Assembly: GCF_000002985.6 (NCBI RefSeq)
Contig: NC_003281.10
Location: forward strand, 1,984,001 to 2,048,000
DNA from: Caenorhabditis elegans
Taxonomy: Eukaryota; Nematoda; Chromadorea; Rhabditida; Rhabditidae
Reading direction: 5' to 3'
DNA length: 64,000 nt
How positions within the stretch are numbered: position 1 is the first letter of the stretch; every line of letters starts with the position of its first letter. The notes beneath the pieces were generated by a model, which ran no database searches, was not told the origin of the DNA, and saw nothing but the letters and a program-made list of their open reading frames with translations. Below, one piece after another: positions 8,581 through 20,270 of the stretch. The translations under genes and the position numbers were made by a program.

Positions 8581-11500
8581 TCTCAAAAACTGAACTTTGC
8601 CGGTTATTTATGATGCTCTTCAGACTATTTTTATCCTTTTTGGTTCTCTATGGCTCCGTACACATGTAATATTTTGAAAATTTATGAAATTTTTGGGTCT
8701 CGGCACGAAAACTTCCAGGTTACTGTAGTTTGTTTTGATAAAGTTGATTTTCTAACCATTTTTAGATGAGAAACATATTCTTACCAGATTATAAGTCTAA
8801 GAGCATCCAAAAATTTCAAAAATTGATAAAGTTACAGATTTTTGGGAAATTCCCACATTTTTCAATAGGCTTGGGGTACCGCCACGAAAACTACCGGTCT
8901 ACTGTAGTTTTCATTAAGGAAAATATCAAGTGACGGTTTTACCTAACGAGACCAATATTTTTACTAAATTTTAAGCCAAAAACCAACAAAAAATCTCAAT
9001 AATTGGAAAAGTTACGGATTTTTTAAAAATTCCAAAAAAAAAATTTCGTAATCTTGCCACGAAAACTACCCGGTTACTGTAGTTTTCATTGAGCCAAATA
9101 GTACGTAATTGTTTTTTCTAACAAGACAATAGTTTTCAGTAAATTTTACGCCAAAACCTTGCAAAAAATCTCAAAAATTGACGAAGTTACGAATTTTTGA
9201 AAATTAAAAATAAAAAATTTCGAAATTTTTTTTTACAAATTTTTTTGAAGATTTTTGATCATTTTATGTTTTTTTTTGCAAAATCCTGAATTCAAGTACT
9301 ATAATTGCAGTTCTACGGTAGATTTGCTCAATTTCAGTTTTTGAGCCAAAAAATTTCCGGGATCTGTCTTTTAAATTTACTTGCTCCTTTGACAGGCTTT
9401 TGGGGCCTCAAAAACCAGACATTTTCACTTTAGTAGAATATTTAAATCCACAAATCATGTGAAAATTCCAAAAAAATTATTCCAGTAAATACTTAAACAC
9501 CGTCTATCTTTCCGCCAGTTGAGTTTTTCCCAGAATTTTTCTTTTGAGAATTGCACAGAATGGTTAATGAACCCTCTTTTATGAAGAAAATGAACTGAAA
9601 TAGAAAACGTCTGAAAATATGGGAAATTCTATAAAATTTTATCTAAAACAGTTTTTATTTTTTTTTTCATAAAAATTTAAAATTTCAACGAATTTTCAAA
9701 AAAAAAATTGAAAAAATTTTAGATTTTTTTTTTGTAAATTTTCTCGATTTTTCAAAGTGTCAACAATATGAAAAGTGATTCCTATAAATGCTCATTGAGC
9801 ACAAAAAAAGGTGTTCCGCTCACTCAAGAAAATTGAGAACAACTCGGGACACCGGAGACCGTGAGGGAGGGGGTCCTCGAGCAAAATGAGAAGGCTTAGG
9901 GTACGTTGTTGTTGGGTGGAAATGTTGAAAAAGAATCAGAAATCATGTATTTTTGAAATCTAGCAGGTTTTTTGAGCAAGTTTTCTAGATTTTTATTCAA
10001 ATTTTGCGTCAAAATACGTGTAAAATTCTCAATTTTCTGAGAAAAATAAAACCAACCCAGCGATCCATAATTAGAACAGCACCACAAGAGATTTCGTGGC
10101 GGGACCCTTCATTTTTGAAAATCATATTTTTTTGAATAATTTTCGAAAATTCGTAACTTTGTCCATTTTTAATATTTGTGTTTAGTTTCTATGTTAAAAT
10201 ACGCGATGGTTTATCAATTTTCTTAGAGAAATAACATTTATCGGGTGAGTAGAAAAGCCTACAGTACCCCAAGAGTTTTCGTGGCGGAACCCTGAAATTG
10301 GATTTTTTCAAAAACCATAGCATGATGGGTGTTATTTGAAAGCTCACAGTGAGCTGAATTTGGTTATTTAAAATCCCACAGTTTAGTCAAAATTCAGGAA
10401 AAATAGAATCAAAATTAAATTTTTGTATTAAAAAATTTCGAATTTTTCGAAAATCCGTAACTTTGTCGATTTTCAAGATTTTCTTATAACTTTTGTTCTA
10501 AAGTATGACTTAGTTTCTCAATCTTTTGAAAAAAATAAAATTTATCAAGTGAGTACAAAAATTACAGTACCCCAAGAGTTTTCGCTGCGGAACAAAAAAC
10601 CTTCATTATTGAATTCCTTTTTTTTTTTTAAATTTTCGATAATTCGTAACTTTTTCCATTTTTAAGATTTTCTAATGCTTTTTATGCTAAAATACACCTC
10701 AATTTTTCAATTTTTTAAAACCTACAGTACCCCAAGAGTTTTCGCGGCGAGACCCAAAAACTTGATTTTTTCAAAAAACCATGTCATGATGGGTGTTATT
10801 TGAAAGCTCTCAGTAAGATCAATTTTTATTTTATGAAATGCATAAATTTTGTCGAAATACAGAAAAAAATGTGATAAAAACAAACATTTTGAATTAAAAA
10901 ATTTTCGAATTTTTCGAAAATCCGTAACTTTGTCAATTTTCTAGATTTTTATTCAAATTTTGCGTCATAATACGTGCAAGTTTTTCAATCCTCTAAAAAA
11001 AATAAAATCATCTCAAGGAACCTTGAAACTACAGTACCCCAAACGTTTTCGTGGCGGGACCCTACATTTTTGTTAATCTTTTTAAATCCAATTTTCAAAA
11101 ATTCGTAACTTTGTTCTTTTTCAAGATTTTCTCATACTTTTTTTTGTTAAAATACACCTCAATTTCTCAATTTTCTAAGAAAAAAAAGAAAAATAAAAAT
11201 TTATCTGATGAGTTCAAAAACTACAGTACCCAAGAGTTTTCGCGATGAGACCCAGAAATTTGATTTTTTCAAAAAAAAAAACCATGTCATGGTGGGCGTT
11301 ATTTGAAAGCTCTCAGTGAGCTGATTTCAGATTTTCCACTTTTACAAGATCTGAAAAAAAATCAAAAAAATTTCCCAGCCAAGTATCTAGTCTGGTGTCA
11401 GATAACAAGTAGACCTCCCCCCTCCTCCCCCCCCGCATCTTAAAGTAAATAAGTGAACGTCGTCAGCTTCTTCTTATGTGCTCACTGAGCATGTTTTCAT

Positions 11501-12640
11501 TTGCTTCTTCTTCTCCAGCAACAGCTCCTAACCCCTTTTCAAATAATCCGTGGACTACCCCAAGTGTCTAGTAAAAACATTTTCAGCAGCCGCCGAGGAG
11601 GCCTATGTAATTTGTTTTGAGCAGCACAGAGCGTGGGGGGCGTGTCCTGGAAAATGTGTAGAAAATGAAATTTGAGACGAAAACCTTGAAAATTGAGCTG
11701 TGTTCGGAACGATGGGGCTCCTCTTGTGGAAAGTTTTGAAATTTTTTTTGTGGCCTCTAGGGTCCCGCCACGAAAACTCTTGTGGTACTGTAGTTTTTAT
11801 AGTTACCTGAGTTAATTTATTTTGTGCGAAAAATTGAAAACTTTTACGTAATTTGACGTAAAAGTCTTGAAAATTGACAAAGTTATGGATTTTTGAACAA
11901 TTTCGAAATTTTTTAAATCCAAAATTTTTAGATTTCAAAAGATACAAATTTAGCTCACTGTGAGCTTGCAAATAACACCCATCATGATATGGTTTTTGAA
12001 TAATTTTTTGAAAAATTTTAATTTTTGGGTCTCGCCACGAAAACTAGGGGTTACTGTAGGTTCAATAGTCGTTGGTTTTTTTTTTTAATTTTTCGTAGAA
12101 ATTTGTTAAAAATTCAAATTTTTTCACAGAGTTTGGCTTAAAATTCAGAGGAAAATTGCAAAAATTGACAAAGTTACGGGTTTTCGAAAACTTAAATTTG
12201 GGTCGCGTCACGAAAACTCGTGGGGTACAGTACTAGTCTTGATTCTTTGGGAAGGTTTTATTTTTTTTAGAAAATTGAGTAGTTTTCACATATTCTAACG
12301 GAAAAATTGAATAAAAATCTAGAAAATTGAAAAAGTCACAGATTATCGAAAGTTTTCGAAAAAAAATTAAAAAATTTCAAAATTTACTTAATACTTACAG
12401 TTTCAGTCTGAAATAACCTAAAATTCAAAATCAGATCAATAATATCTTTCCTTGAAAAGCCATGCGCCTTTAAATTCTGATTTTCGTGGCGAGACCCTGA
12501 AAATTTCAAGTCCACGGAACCTGGTCATGATTATACTTATTTTGAAGCTCTTGATAAGGCAAATTCAATGATAATAATTTGAAGAGTGCTGGTGGCCTAA
12601 CCAGCTAAGTCTAGGCCATCAGGGGGAATTTCTAATTTTT
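8581..12640. repeat. Cluster of the dispersed CCCGCCACGAAAA/TACTGTAG repeat
   Basis: More than a dozen degenerate copies of one composite unit. Its parts are GTCCCGCCACGAAAACT, a spacer, TACTGTAGTTTT, about 60 bases, then AAAATTGACAAAGTTACGGA and TTTTCGAAAA. Copies on the left half (8690-9350) are mostly in one orientation. Copies at 10080-11350 are mostly reversed (CTACAGTACCCCAAGAGTTT then TCGTGGCGGGACCC), and 11750-12540 switches back. Some copies add CATGATGGGTGTTATTTGAA. No gene was found here. Confidence 0.8.
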
Positions 12641-13881
12641 AAATTTTTCAAAATAAATTTTTACAAAAAAATTTTTTTTTTCATTAATTTCTTTTAAATT
12701 CAAAAACACGGATATAGTATTATATTCTTTTTCTTTTGACACGTTCTGTGAATGCTAAACCAATTATTTTTGAGTCCCTTTTCTCTCGCCCCAGCAGGGC
12801 CAATTTACCCCCCCCCCCCCCCCACCCACTTCCAACCCTCAATGTAAATGTTTCCATTTTTGCGCGCGCACAGACACAAACAACTGGCTCAAAATAATGA
12901 GCATTTGCTCCCGTTTTTCATAAATTTTCAAGAAACCTATGGGATCCTTTTTTTAGGCCGGCCTGCGCGCGGAACATTTGCAATTCAATTTGGTTTTCGT
13001 AACAAAAATTGTTTTCCGCCCCCTTCTCACTTTCGTTTTACTGTTTGAACGGATTTAAATAAATAGCTGAAGCCGTTTAGGGTCTTCTCGTTCCGGAAAT
13101 TTGGTTTTTTGGAGAAATGTTGAAAAAAAAATTCAAAAAAAAAAAAAAAAAAAAAAAAAATTTTTAAACTTTTTTTGCTCCGACCTTAATATTTTCAAAT
13201 TTTTACTGAGCACTTATTTGTAAAATAACAATTATATATAAGTTTCCACGAATTTTGTTGTATTTTGAGTAAAAATTCAACGAAAAAACTTGAAAATTAG
13301 CAAAGTTAAGTTTTCAAAAAAAAAATCCCAAAAAAATTTTTTTTGAAACTTTTTTTGCTCCGTTCCTAAAATTTCAAATTTTCAAAATGCATTTTTATAT
13401 AAATTTCTACAAATTATGTTGTAATTTGAGTTAAAATTCAGCGAAAAAACTTGAAAATTAGCAAAGTTATAGATTTTCGAAAAAGGTTTAAAAAAATTTT
13501 TGGATATTTTTCAAAAAAATTAAAAAGCTTTTTTTTGCACCAAAAAAAAAAAGTCTAAAAAAAAAGAGTCTCTAATTCCTCCATCATCAAAAAAATTCGA
13601 AAAAAAATCCTAAATTGTCCCGTAAATCCACACAAAGCCTATCAGGAGTCTTGTATTCTTCTGTAATATGACCTCTTCCTATTTGCACTTCTCATAAATA
13701 ATTCCAAAAAAAAAAACTTAATAAACTTCCCTTTTTCCAATTTCTGATCTTTGAGTTATTCAGCTCCTCCTCTCCTTTTTTCCTCTTTTTTTCTACGAGC
13801 ATTTTTCAGCGCTCCCCCAAAGCTCCGCCCCATTTCAAGAAGCTCTCCGTGCCCCGTTTTGAGTTGACGTTTTGGATTAAA
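12641..13881. other. Gene-free stretch upstream of the channel gene
   Basis: AT-rich with a 16-C tract (12808-12823), a long poly-A run near 13137-13160 and related 110-130-bp segments at about 13170-13320 and 13350-13480 (GCGAAAAAACTTGAAAATTA occurs in the second). It probably includes the promoter of the channel gene starting at 13882; no TATA box was recognised. Confidence 0.5.
12808..12823 (+). repeat. Poly-C tract (16 C; poly-G on the minus strand)
   Basis: Sixteen uninterrupted C. This is one of five G/C homopolymers of 15 or more in the window. Confidence 0.95.
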
Positions 13882-16800
13882 ATGACTTCTAATCGATGGC
13901 TTCTATTTTTTTTATTGTGAGTTTTTTTAATCGCTTTTTTGTCTAAAACTTCCCGCTTCGTACTTAAAACGGTGAGGAAAAATTCAAGAACAAAGTGCAA
14001 AAGACTAACCCCTTAAAATTTCCCCAATGGGGATCGAACCCTGGTGCTGTGATTCACAGGCGAACCTGTTAGCCACTAGGCTATACTGCGTGGCGCAGTG
14101 ATTAACGCGTTTGCCTGCGGCTCCGAAGGTCATGGGTTCGACCCCACGTGAGGGTAATTTGTTTTTTCTTCGTTTATTTTTGCAGGAAAACATATTTTCA
14201 TAGGTTTCAAAAACCATACAACCCATAAATATCCTAAAAATAAACAGCCCGCGGCAATTTTGCAGACTTCGAATAACACTGGCGAACCGCGATGTGTTTC
14301 GTCTGCTTCAGGATAAACCGATGCCTAGAAATGGAAATCCGAAGGCTCCGCTGCAAGTGCACTTTGGTTTTTATGTGGAGAGCTTGGGAAATTTCAGAGC
14401 TACGGAGATGGTAAGATGATACAGAAAACGAAAAAAAACGGAGTGAGCTGAGAGATTTTTTTGAAAAATTTGCGCAAGCTTCGCTTCAAAACTACTTAAA
14501 TGTTTGAAATCTTAGGAAGATTTCATCCCCCCCTGACACAGCTGAAACTAGTGCTACAGTAACTCAGGTGGTGGGACCATAAATTCTGAAAATGAAGGAA
14601 ATATAGGCAATATGGGTTTCATTTGAAAGCTCTTGGCGTGTTAAACTCAAAATATTAAATAGCTTTTCAAAAATATTGGAATTGATTTTTTCCGGAAATT
14701 TTTGAAATTTTCGATTTTTCAAAAATTTTCGAAAATCAACATTTTTGAGATTTTCCGCTTATTTTTTGGCCCAAATTGTAGATAAATGTCTGTTCTAGTC
14801 AGCAACATACATTGTAGCTCAAACACTTTCAATAAAAATTCCCCTGACACAGCTGAAACAACTGTTACAGTAACCCAGGTGGTGGGACCATACATTCTGA
14901 AAATGAAGGAAATATAGGCAATATGGGTGTTATTTGAAAACTAATTATGTGCTGAAATTGAAAATTTAAATAACTGTTCAGAATTATGGAAATTGAATTT
15001 TTTTGGAATTTTGGAAAATTTCGATTTTTTAAAAAATTTTTGAAAATCAATAAGTCTGTCAGATTTTGAGATTTTAACAAAATTTTCGCTGTTAGATATT
15101 ATTGACTGAAACATTTTCTATTAGAAAAAAAAATTTAAATTTTTCGCGAAAAGTTGAAATTCAAAAAAAAAATTTTTTCGAAATTTGTTTAAATTTTTTT
15201 GTCAAAAATTCAAATTCAACTATATGTATTTGTAGTTTAACACTGTAATAACTTTCAATTTTCAGACCTATGACATGGACATGTACCTCTACATGAGTTG
15301 GCAGGACGATTCCATGCGTCACAACGAAACCGAGCACGTTCTCGTCAACGATAAGGATATTTTGGACAAAATCTGGCTTCCAGACTTATATTTTGCAAAT
15401 GCGAGAACCGCGTATTTTCATAAAGTAACTGTGCACAACTTCAATATGTTTATCAGTCCGCAAGGCACAATTTCATATGGTACCCGGGTTACGCTGAATT
15501 TGGCCTGTAATTTGGACTTGAAGGACTATCCGCTGGATTATCAGACTTGTTATATTAAAGTCATCAGTTGTGAGTTGCAAATTTTAAGATTAAATGACTG
15601 GATTTTTTTTTGTTGAAAATTTTGAAAATTTTTTTTAATTCGAAAAAAAATTTTTATTTTTTAAATTTTTTTTTCGAATTTTTACTTTTTTTTTAATTAA
15701 AAAAAATTTTATAACCAAAAACTTCATATTTAAAAATTCTGAAGTTCAATTGAATTTTTCCAAAATTTTCTCAAAATTTGAGAAAATTCTTTGAACACCA
15801 CCATCACCACCCACCAAAACATCATGCGCCAGCCGAAAAAAAAAAATTAAATTCACTTTAAATTGAATTTATATGTGTGGTGGCATCATATGTCTAATAT
15901 TTGATGGTGAAAAGTGCACTTTCTGGCTAAAAAAATGGCTCGGGGAACTGAAATGTGAAAATTTTCGAGTTTTTTTCGAAATTTTTCGAAAATCGATAAT
16001 TCTGCCAACTTCCTACATTTTCCGCTCATTTTTGTCATAAAACCTAGGTAAATTTTTGATCTATATGATTAAAATAGTAGTTGTTTTAATATTCACTTAT
16101 AAAAAGCCCTCCGACACAGCTGAAACAACTGCTACAGTAACCCAGGTGGCGGGACCCAAAATTCTTAAAATGGAGGAAATATAGGAAATATGGGTGTCAT
16201 TTGAAAGTTTTTGATGTGGTAAAACTAAAAATTTAGGTAAATGTTTAGAAATATTGAAATCGAATTTTTTTGGAATATTTTAAACTTTTAAAAAATTTGG
16301 CATTTTTTGAAATTTTTCGAAAATCAATAAATCCGTCAGTTTTTGAGATTTTCATCTGATTTTTAGTTTAAATTGTAGCTAAATACTTGGTCTGTACAAA
16401 AAAAAATATAATCAGCTCAAAAATTCTATTAAAACTGTTTAAGCCACGGCCCTTTTCGTGAAATTGAAAAAAAAACTTTAAAAAAAAAATTGATTTTGTA
16501 CTGTTTTTCCTGGACTTTTTTGGGTTTTTTCTAGGCTTGGGCTGCCCTACAATTTACTCAATTTACTTTAATTTTCAGACGCCCACGTGAAAAACGAGAT
16601 GAACGTCAGCTGGTTCCCCAATGACCCGATCCGCTTCAATCCGGAAATTGATCTACCGGAATTTCACATTCGCGCCCTGGACAAGGATTACTGTAACGGC
16701 GTTTTTCTGTACACTTTAACACACAATTCCTCAAGAGTCGGCGAATTTTCGTGTCTGCTGGGAATGTTGAAGCTGAAACGGGCAATTGGATTCCATTTAG

Positions 16801-18438
16801 TGCAGAGTTATATCCCAACGGGGCTTATTGTGGCCATATCGTGGGTTTCGTTTTGGATCGATCGGCGAGCGGTTCCGGCAAGAGTTAGCTTGTCATTTAC
16901 TACTTTATTGACGTTGAGTACACAGGTGAGATTGGAAAAAAAATTGAAACTTTTTCTTAAAGTTATAAAAAATTTTTGGAAAAATTTTTTTGAGAAAAAT
17001 TGTTGAAAAAAAATTCAAAAAAATTTTTTTTTTGTTTTCAAAATAATTTTTTCTAGATCATTTTTTGGTGGCAAAACTCAGCTCATTAGCTCATAATTTG
17101 ACATAATTCGAAAAATTTAGGGTCGCACCACGAAGTACTATAAGTTTTTTTACAAAAAAAAATTACCGGATTTTCTTCAAATTGATGCCTCTGAATATTT
17201 TCCGCACACATAGCTTGAATATTTTCCGCACACATAGCTCTGCAAAACTGAAAAATTTGCAAAATTTCGAATTGTTAGGGTCTCACCACGAAAATTTTGG
17301 TATTTTTTAAAACATAATTTTGACTGTAAAAAATATTATTTTTTCTCCCCTTAGCCTAAACCTAACTAAGTCTAAGCCCTAAGAAATTATTGATTTTTTG
17401 CGCGAAATTTTTGCAAAAAAATCAATAATTAACTCAATTATTCAGGGTAATGGTATACGATATGCACTGCCGGCGGTTTCATATGCCAAAGCTATTGATT
17501 ATTTCTACGGAGGTGAGTTTTTCGAAATTATTTCGAATTATAGCAAATTTATTCTCGATTTTGAGTTGAGAGCTTTCAAATGACACCCATATTGCCTATA
17601 TTGACACAGCTGAAATTGGTGCTACAGTACTCCGCGTGGCGAGACCCAAAATTTCATTCTAAGGCAATATGGGGGTCATTTGAAAGCTCTCGATGCGTAG
17701 AATCTGAAATTTGCAAAAACTAACTGCAAAAACTAAATTTCTTAAAAATTTCCAGTGTGCATGCTGTTCATATTCGGTGTTCTGTTGGAGTTTGCGGCGG
17801 TGAACAGTTACATGCGACGAGCCAACAAGTATAATCATATGGCTGAAAAAATTCAGAGCGCCTATGGTGGAAAGCCTATAATTGGTTAGTATTTGAAGAA
17901 AAAAATTAGGATGAAAAAATTACAAATTTTCAAAAAAAAAATTTTAATTTTTTTTTCAAAATCGAAAATTTTCGAAAATCCGTAACTTTGCGAGTTTTTA
18001 AGCTTTCAGCTGATTTTTGACATAAAAATTAGAAAAATATTTTGACTTTATGGGAAAAATATAAGAAACCACTATTTTTCGCTGCGAGACCCAATAAAAC
18101 CCAATAATTTAGCAGCTGACTATGATTCCGACTACGAGGAGGGTCCGACCAAATACTATGGCAATTTGAACAAAAACTCGGCTCATTTGATGTACAAAGC
18201 ACTGAAATTTTCGAGAAAAGCATTATCGATCGATAAAGCAGCACGGTTTGCGTTTCCATGTGAGACTTAAAATTTTTGAAAAAAAAAATAAATTTTGAAA
18301 AAAAAAATTTTTTCGGAAAAATTTTTTTCAAAATTTTTTTTGAATTTTCAAAAAAAATCAATAATTTCAGGTGTTTTTGCAATTTTCAACGTATTCTACT
18401 GGTTGTATTATTTACGAGAACCCCCATTAATGGACTGA
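13882..18438 (+). CDS. Cys-loop ligand-gated anion channel subunit (LGC / GluCl-glycine-like), 413 residues, complete
   Basis: Eight exons join in phase: 13882-13916, 14266-14410, 15266-15569, 16579-16925, 17446-17512, 17756-17884, 18113-18259 and 18371-18438. The protein has a signal peptide (MTSNRWLLFFLLLRITLA) and an extracellular ligand-binding domain. The Cys-loop C141-C155 has the canonical 13-residue spacing, and a second Cys pair (C200, C220) is typical of GluCl/glycine-type subunits. M1 is about 231-255 (YIPTGLIVAISWVSFW). M2 is preceded by P-A-R (261-263), the signature of anion-selective members, and reads VSLSFTTLLTLSTQ. M3 is about 293-317, followed by a short intracellular loop and M4 near the C-terminus (FAIFNVFYWLYYL). 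It should be a plasma-membrane chloride channel subunit. The ligand cannot be read from the sequence. It fits the C. elegans lgc/ggr group, but I do not assign a symbol. Confidence 0.93.
14009..14162. repeat. tRNA-derived foldback inside intron 1 of the channel gene
   Basis: Two tRNA-like halves lie head to head. The minus half has TAGCCTAGTGGCTAACAGG (A-box) and GGGTTCGATCCCCA (B-box). The plus half has GCGTGGCGCAGTGATTAACG and ATGGGTTCGACCCCACG. The T-stem of the plus half does not fold with a standard 7-base loop and no full acceptor stem is present, so neither half is called a tRNA gene. The head-to-head layout matches that of 4541-4755 and 5997-6219. Confidence 0.65.
14524..14970 (+). 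repeat. Intronic repeat, two tandem copies (CTGACACAGCTGAAAC family)
   Basis: The segment CCTGACACAGCTGAAAC, GCTACAGTAAC, CAGGTGGTGGGACCAT, AAAATGAAGGAAATATAGGC, AATATGGGTG occurs at about 14525-14640 and again at 14845-14945 in intron 2. Further copies sit in introns 3 (about 16105-16220) and 5 (17600-17690). The family is concentrated in this gene. Confidence 0.8.
16105..16225 (+). repeat. Third copy of the CTGACACAGCTGAAAC intronic repeat
   Basis: Intron 3 of the channel gene. It reads CCGACACAGCTGAAACAACT, then CAGTAACCCAGGTGGCGGGA, then a run ending in AATATGGGTGTCATTTGAAA. Very close to the intron 2 copies. Confidence 0.75.
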
Positions 18439-19635
18439 GCAATTAAAAAATTTTAATTGCCCGGAATAATTTCCGTATTTTGATGATATTTTTATGCGGG
18501 TTTTGCTGTTTTTTTTTCAAAAATTTCTTTTTTTTTAATTGAAAAACGGGTTTTAAGGGGTTTCCGGGTTTTGGAGTTTGAAGAAAATTGAGAAAATATA
18601 GATTTTTTTAAAAGATTTTTAATTTGAATTTAAAATTTTCAAATTCAGAAGGTTTTGCGCTTTCAGAAAAGTATAATTTTGCCTAGGCTCCGCCCACTTT
18701 GGGTCTTGGCGCGCTAATTTGAAAACTATCGATTTTTCGAAATTTTTCGAAAATCGATAACTCCTCCAATTTTTAAGATTTCGTATTTATTTTTGGCTTA
18801 AAATATGTGAAAATATGAATGTTACTACTGAAAAATAGTTTAATTAACAAGAAATGGTGTAGTTACAGTAATCTTGACATTTTCGCGGTGGGACCAAAAA
18901 AATACCCAAAAACCTTCTGCTAGGTTTTTTTTCTGGGAACCTAGTCATGATTATATTTATTTGAAAGGTCTTGGAAAGCTAAATTTGAATTTAACATTGT
19001 GATAACCGAGATTTGGGAACTTAGGCCACCAGAGTGGAATTTCTAGGCCACCAGTCAACAATCCGGTTTTTTTCTCAATTTTTTTCAATTTTTCTCGATT
19101 TCTCTCCAATTTTTTCTAGTTTCTCGGTTTTTCCAACATTTTCAGACTGAAAAATGTGTTCTTTTCCTGTTTTCCAGCCAAGGATCTCATGATTTTCTCC
19201 CACCCACTCTCCCCCTTCATTTTCCCAGTGTATTTCCGCGTCTGTGAATGAAATAATAAACAATTCTTTGTGTTCAGTGTTCTTTTTCTGTGTAACGTAC
19301 TATACTTCAAACAAAAGACAAATTTTCAAGCGAAAAAAAAAAAATTTAGGGGAAAAGCGCCGAAAAACACCGGAAATAGAGGGGCTTTTAGGCGGCGGCG
19401 GGGGCTCGCCGAGCACGAAACTTGACATCAAAACACTTGAAATTCACGAAAAAACAAATGAAAAACAACGAAAAAGGATCAGGGATCTATGAAAAAAAGA
19501 AGTTAGGTTGAAAAAATTGAAAAATTTGAAAAAAAAATTTTTTTTTAAAGTTTTTTCAAAATTTTTTTCAAAATTTTTCTCAATGAAAATAGAAATTTTG
19601 TTATCAAAATTGAGTTCCTCATGATTCATTCCATA
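18439..19635. other. Intergenic, channel to peptidase, part 1
   Basis: It begins with the palindrome AATTAAAAAATTTTAATT just after the channel stop. A dispersed repeat at about 18660-19055 includes CCTAGTCATGATTATA and the duplicated GGCCACCAG motif. Open frames at 19075-19629 lack splice support, and no gene is called. Confidence 0.5.
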
Positions 19636-19639
19636 TATG

Positions 19640-20270
19640 TGTGAATTTTCAGCTCTTAGCCATCAAATTTGAGAAAGTTGTGCATTTTGTCGTGAGATCT
19701 GTGATGTGCGTATTTTCGGGGCTACCGTAACCCGAGAAATTCAAATTTTGAGGTAGAAGCCCGTGAATAAGTTCCATGGGGTAAAAAATGACAAGAAATT
19801 CGAATTTTGCAGTGAAGTTTTACAAAAATTAAGAAATTCTAGTGAAATTTTTAAGATTTCAAAATTTTCGAGTTAAAATTTTTTTTTTTTGAAATTGTCA
19901 ACACAAAATTTGAATTTTTGGTAACATTTTAACTGTAACCTCTAGTTTTCAGCCCTTAGTCATCAAAATCAAGAAAGTTGTGCATTTTGTCGTGAGATCT
20001 GCGGTGTGCGTATGTTTGTGACTACCGTAACCCGAGAATTTCAAATTTCGAGCTAGAAGCCCGTAAAAAAATTCCATGGAATAAAGAATAACGAGAAATT
20101 CGAATTTTGTAGTTAAATTTTACAAAAATTAAGAAATTTTAGTGAAATTTTCAGATTTCAAAAATGTTCATCAAAATTCGTTTGCGTATTTTTAGGGTTA
20201 CCGTAATCCAAAAATTTAAATTTTGAGCTAGGCCCCTTAAAACAAATAGCTAGGGGTGAAAATGAAATGA
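19640..20270 (+). repeat. Tandem repeat of about 290 bp decaying to partial copies (GTTGTGCATTTTGTCGTGAG family)
   Basis: Units begin near 19650, 19945 and 20180. Shared blocks are GAGAAAGTTGTGCATTTTGT, CGTGAGATCTG, GCTACCGTAACCCGAGAAAT, AAGCCCGTGAATAAGTTCCA and AATGACAAGAAATTCGAATT. The third copy is truncated. The same family occurs in reverse orientation at 53030-53830, inside an intron of the vWA/ZP gene. Confidence 0.75.

Noticed and set aside
14009..14162. Two possible tRNA genes head to head
   Set aside because: A and B boxes are present, but the plus half lacks a foldable 7-base T-loop stem and neither half has a 7-bp acceptor stem, so I call a tRNA-derived foldback.
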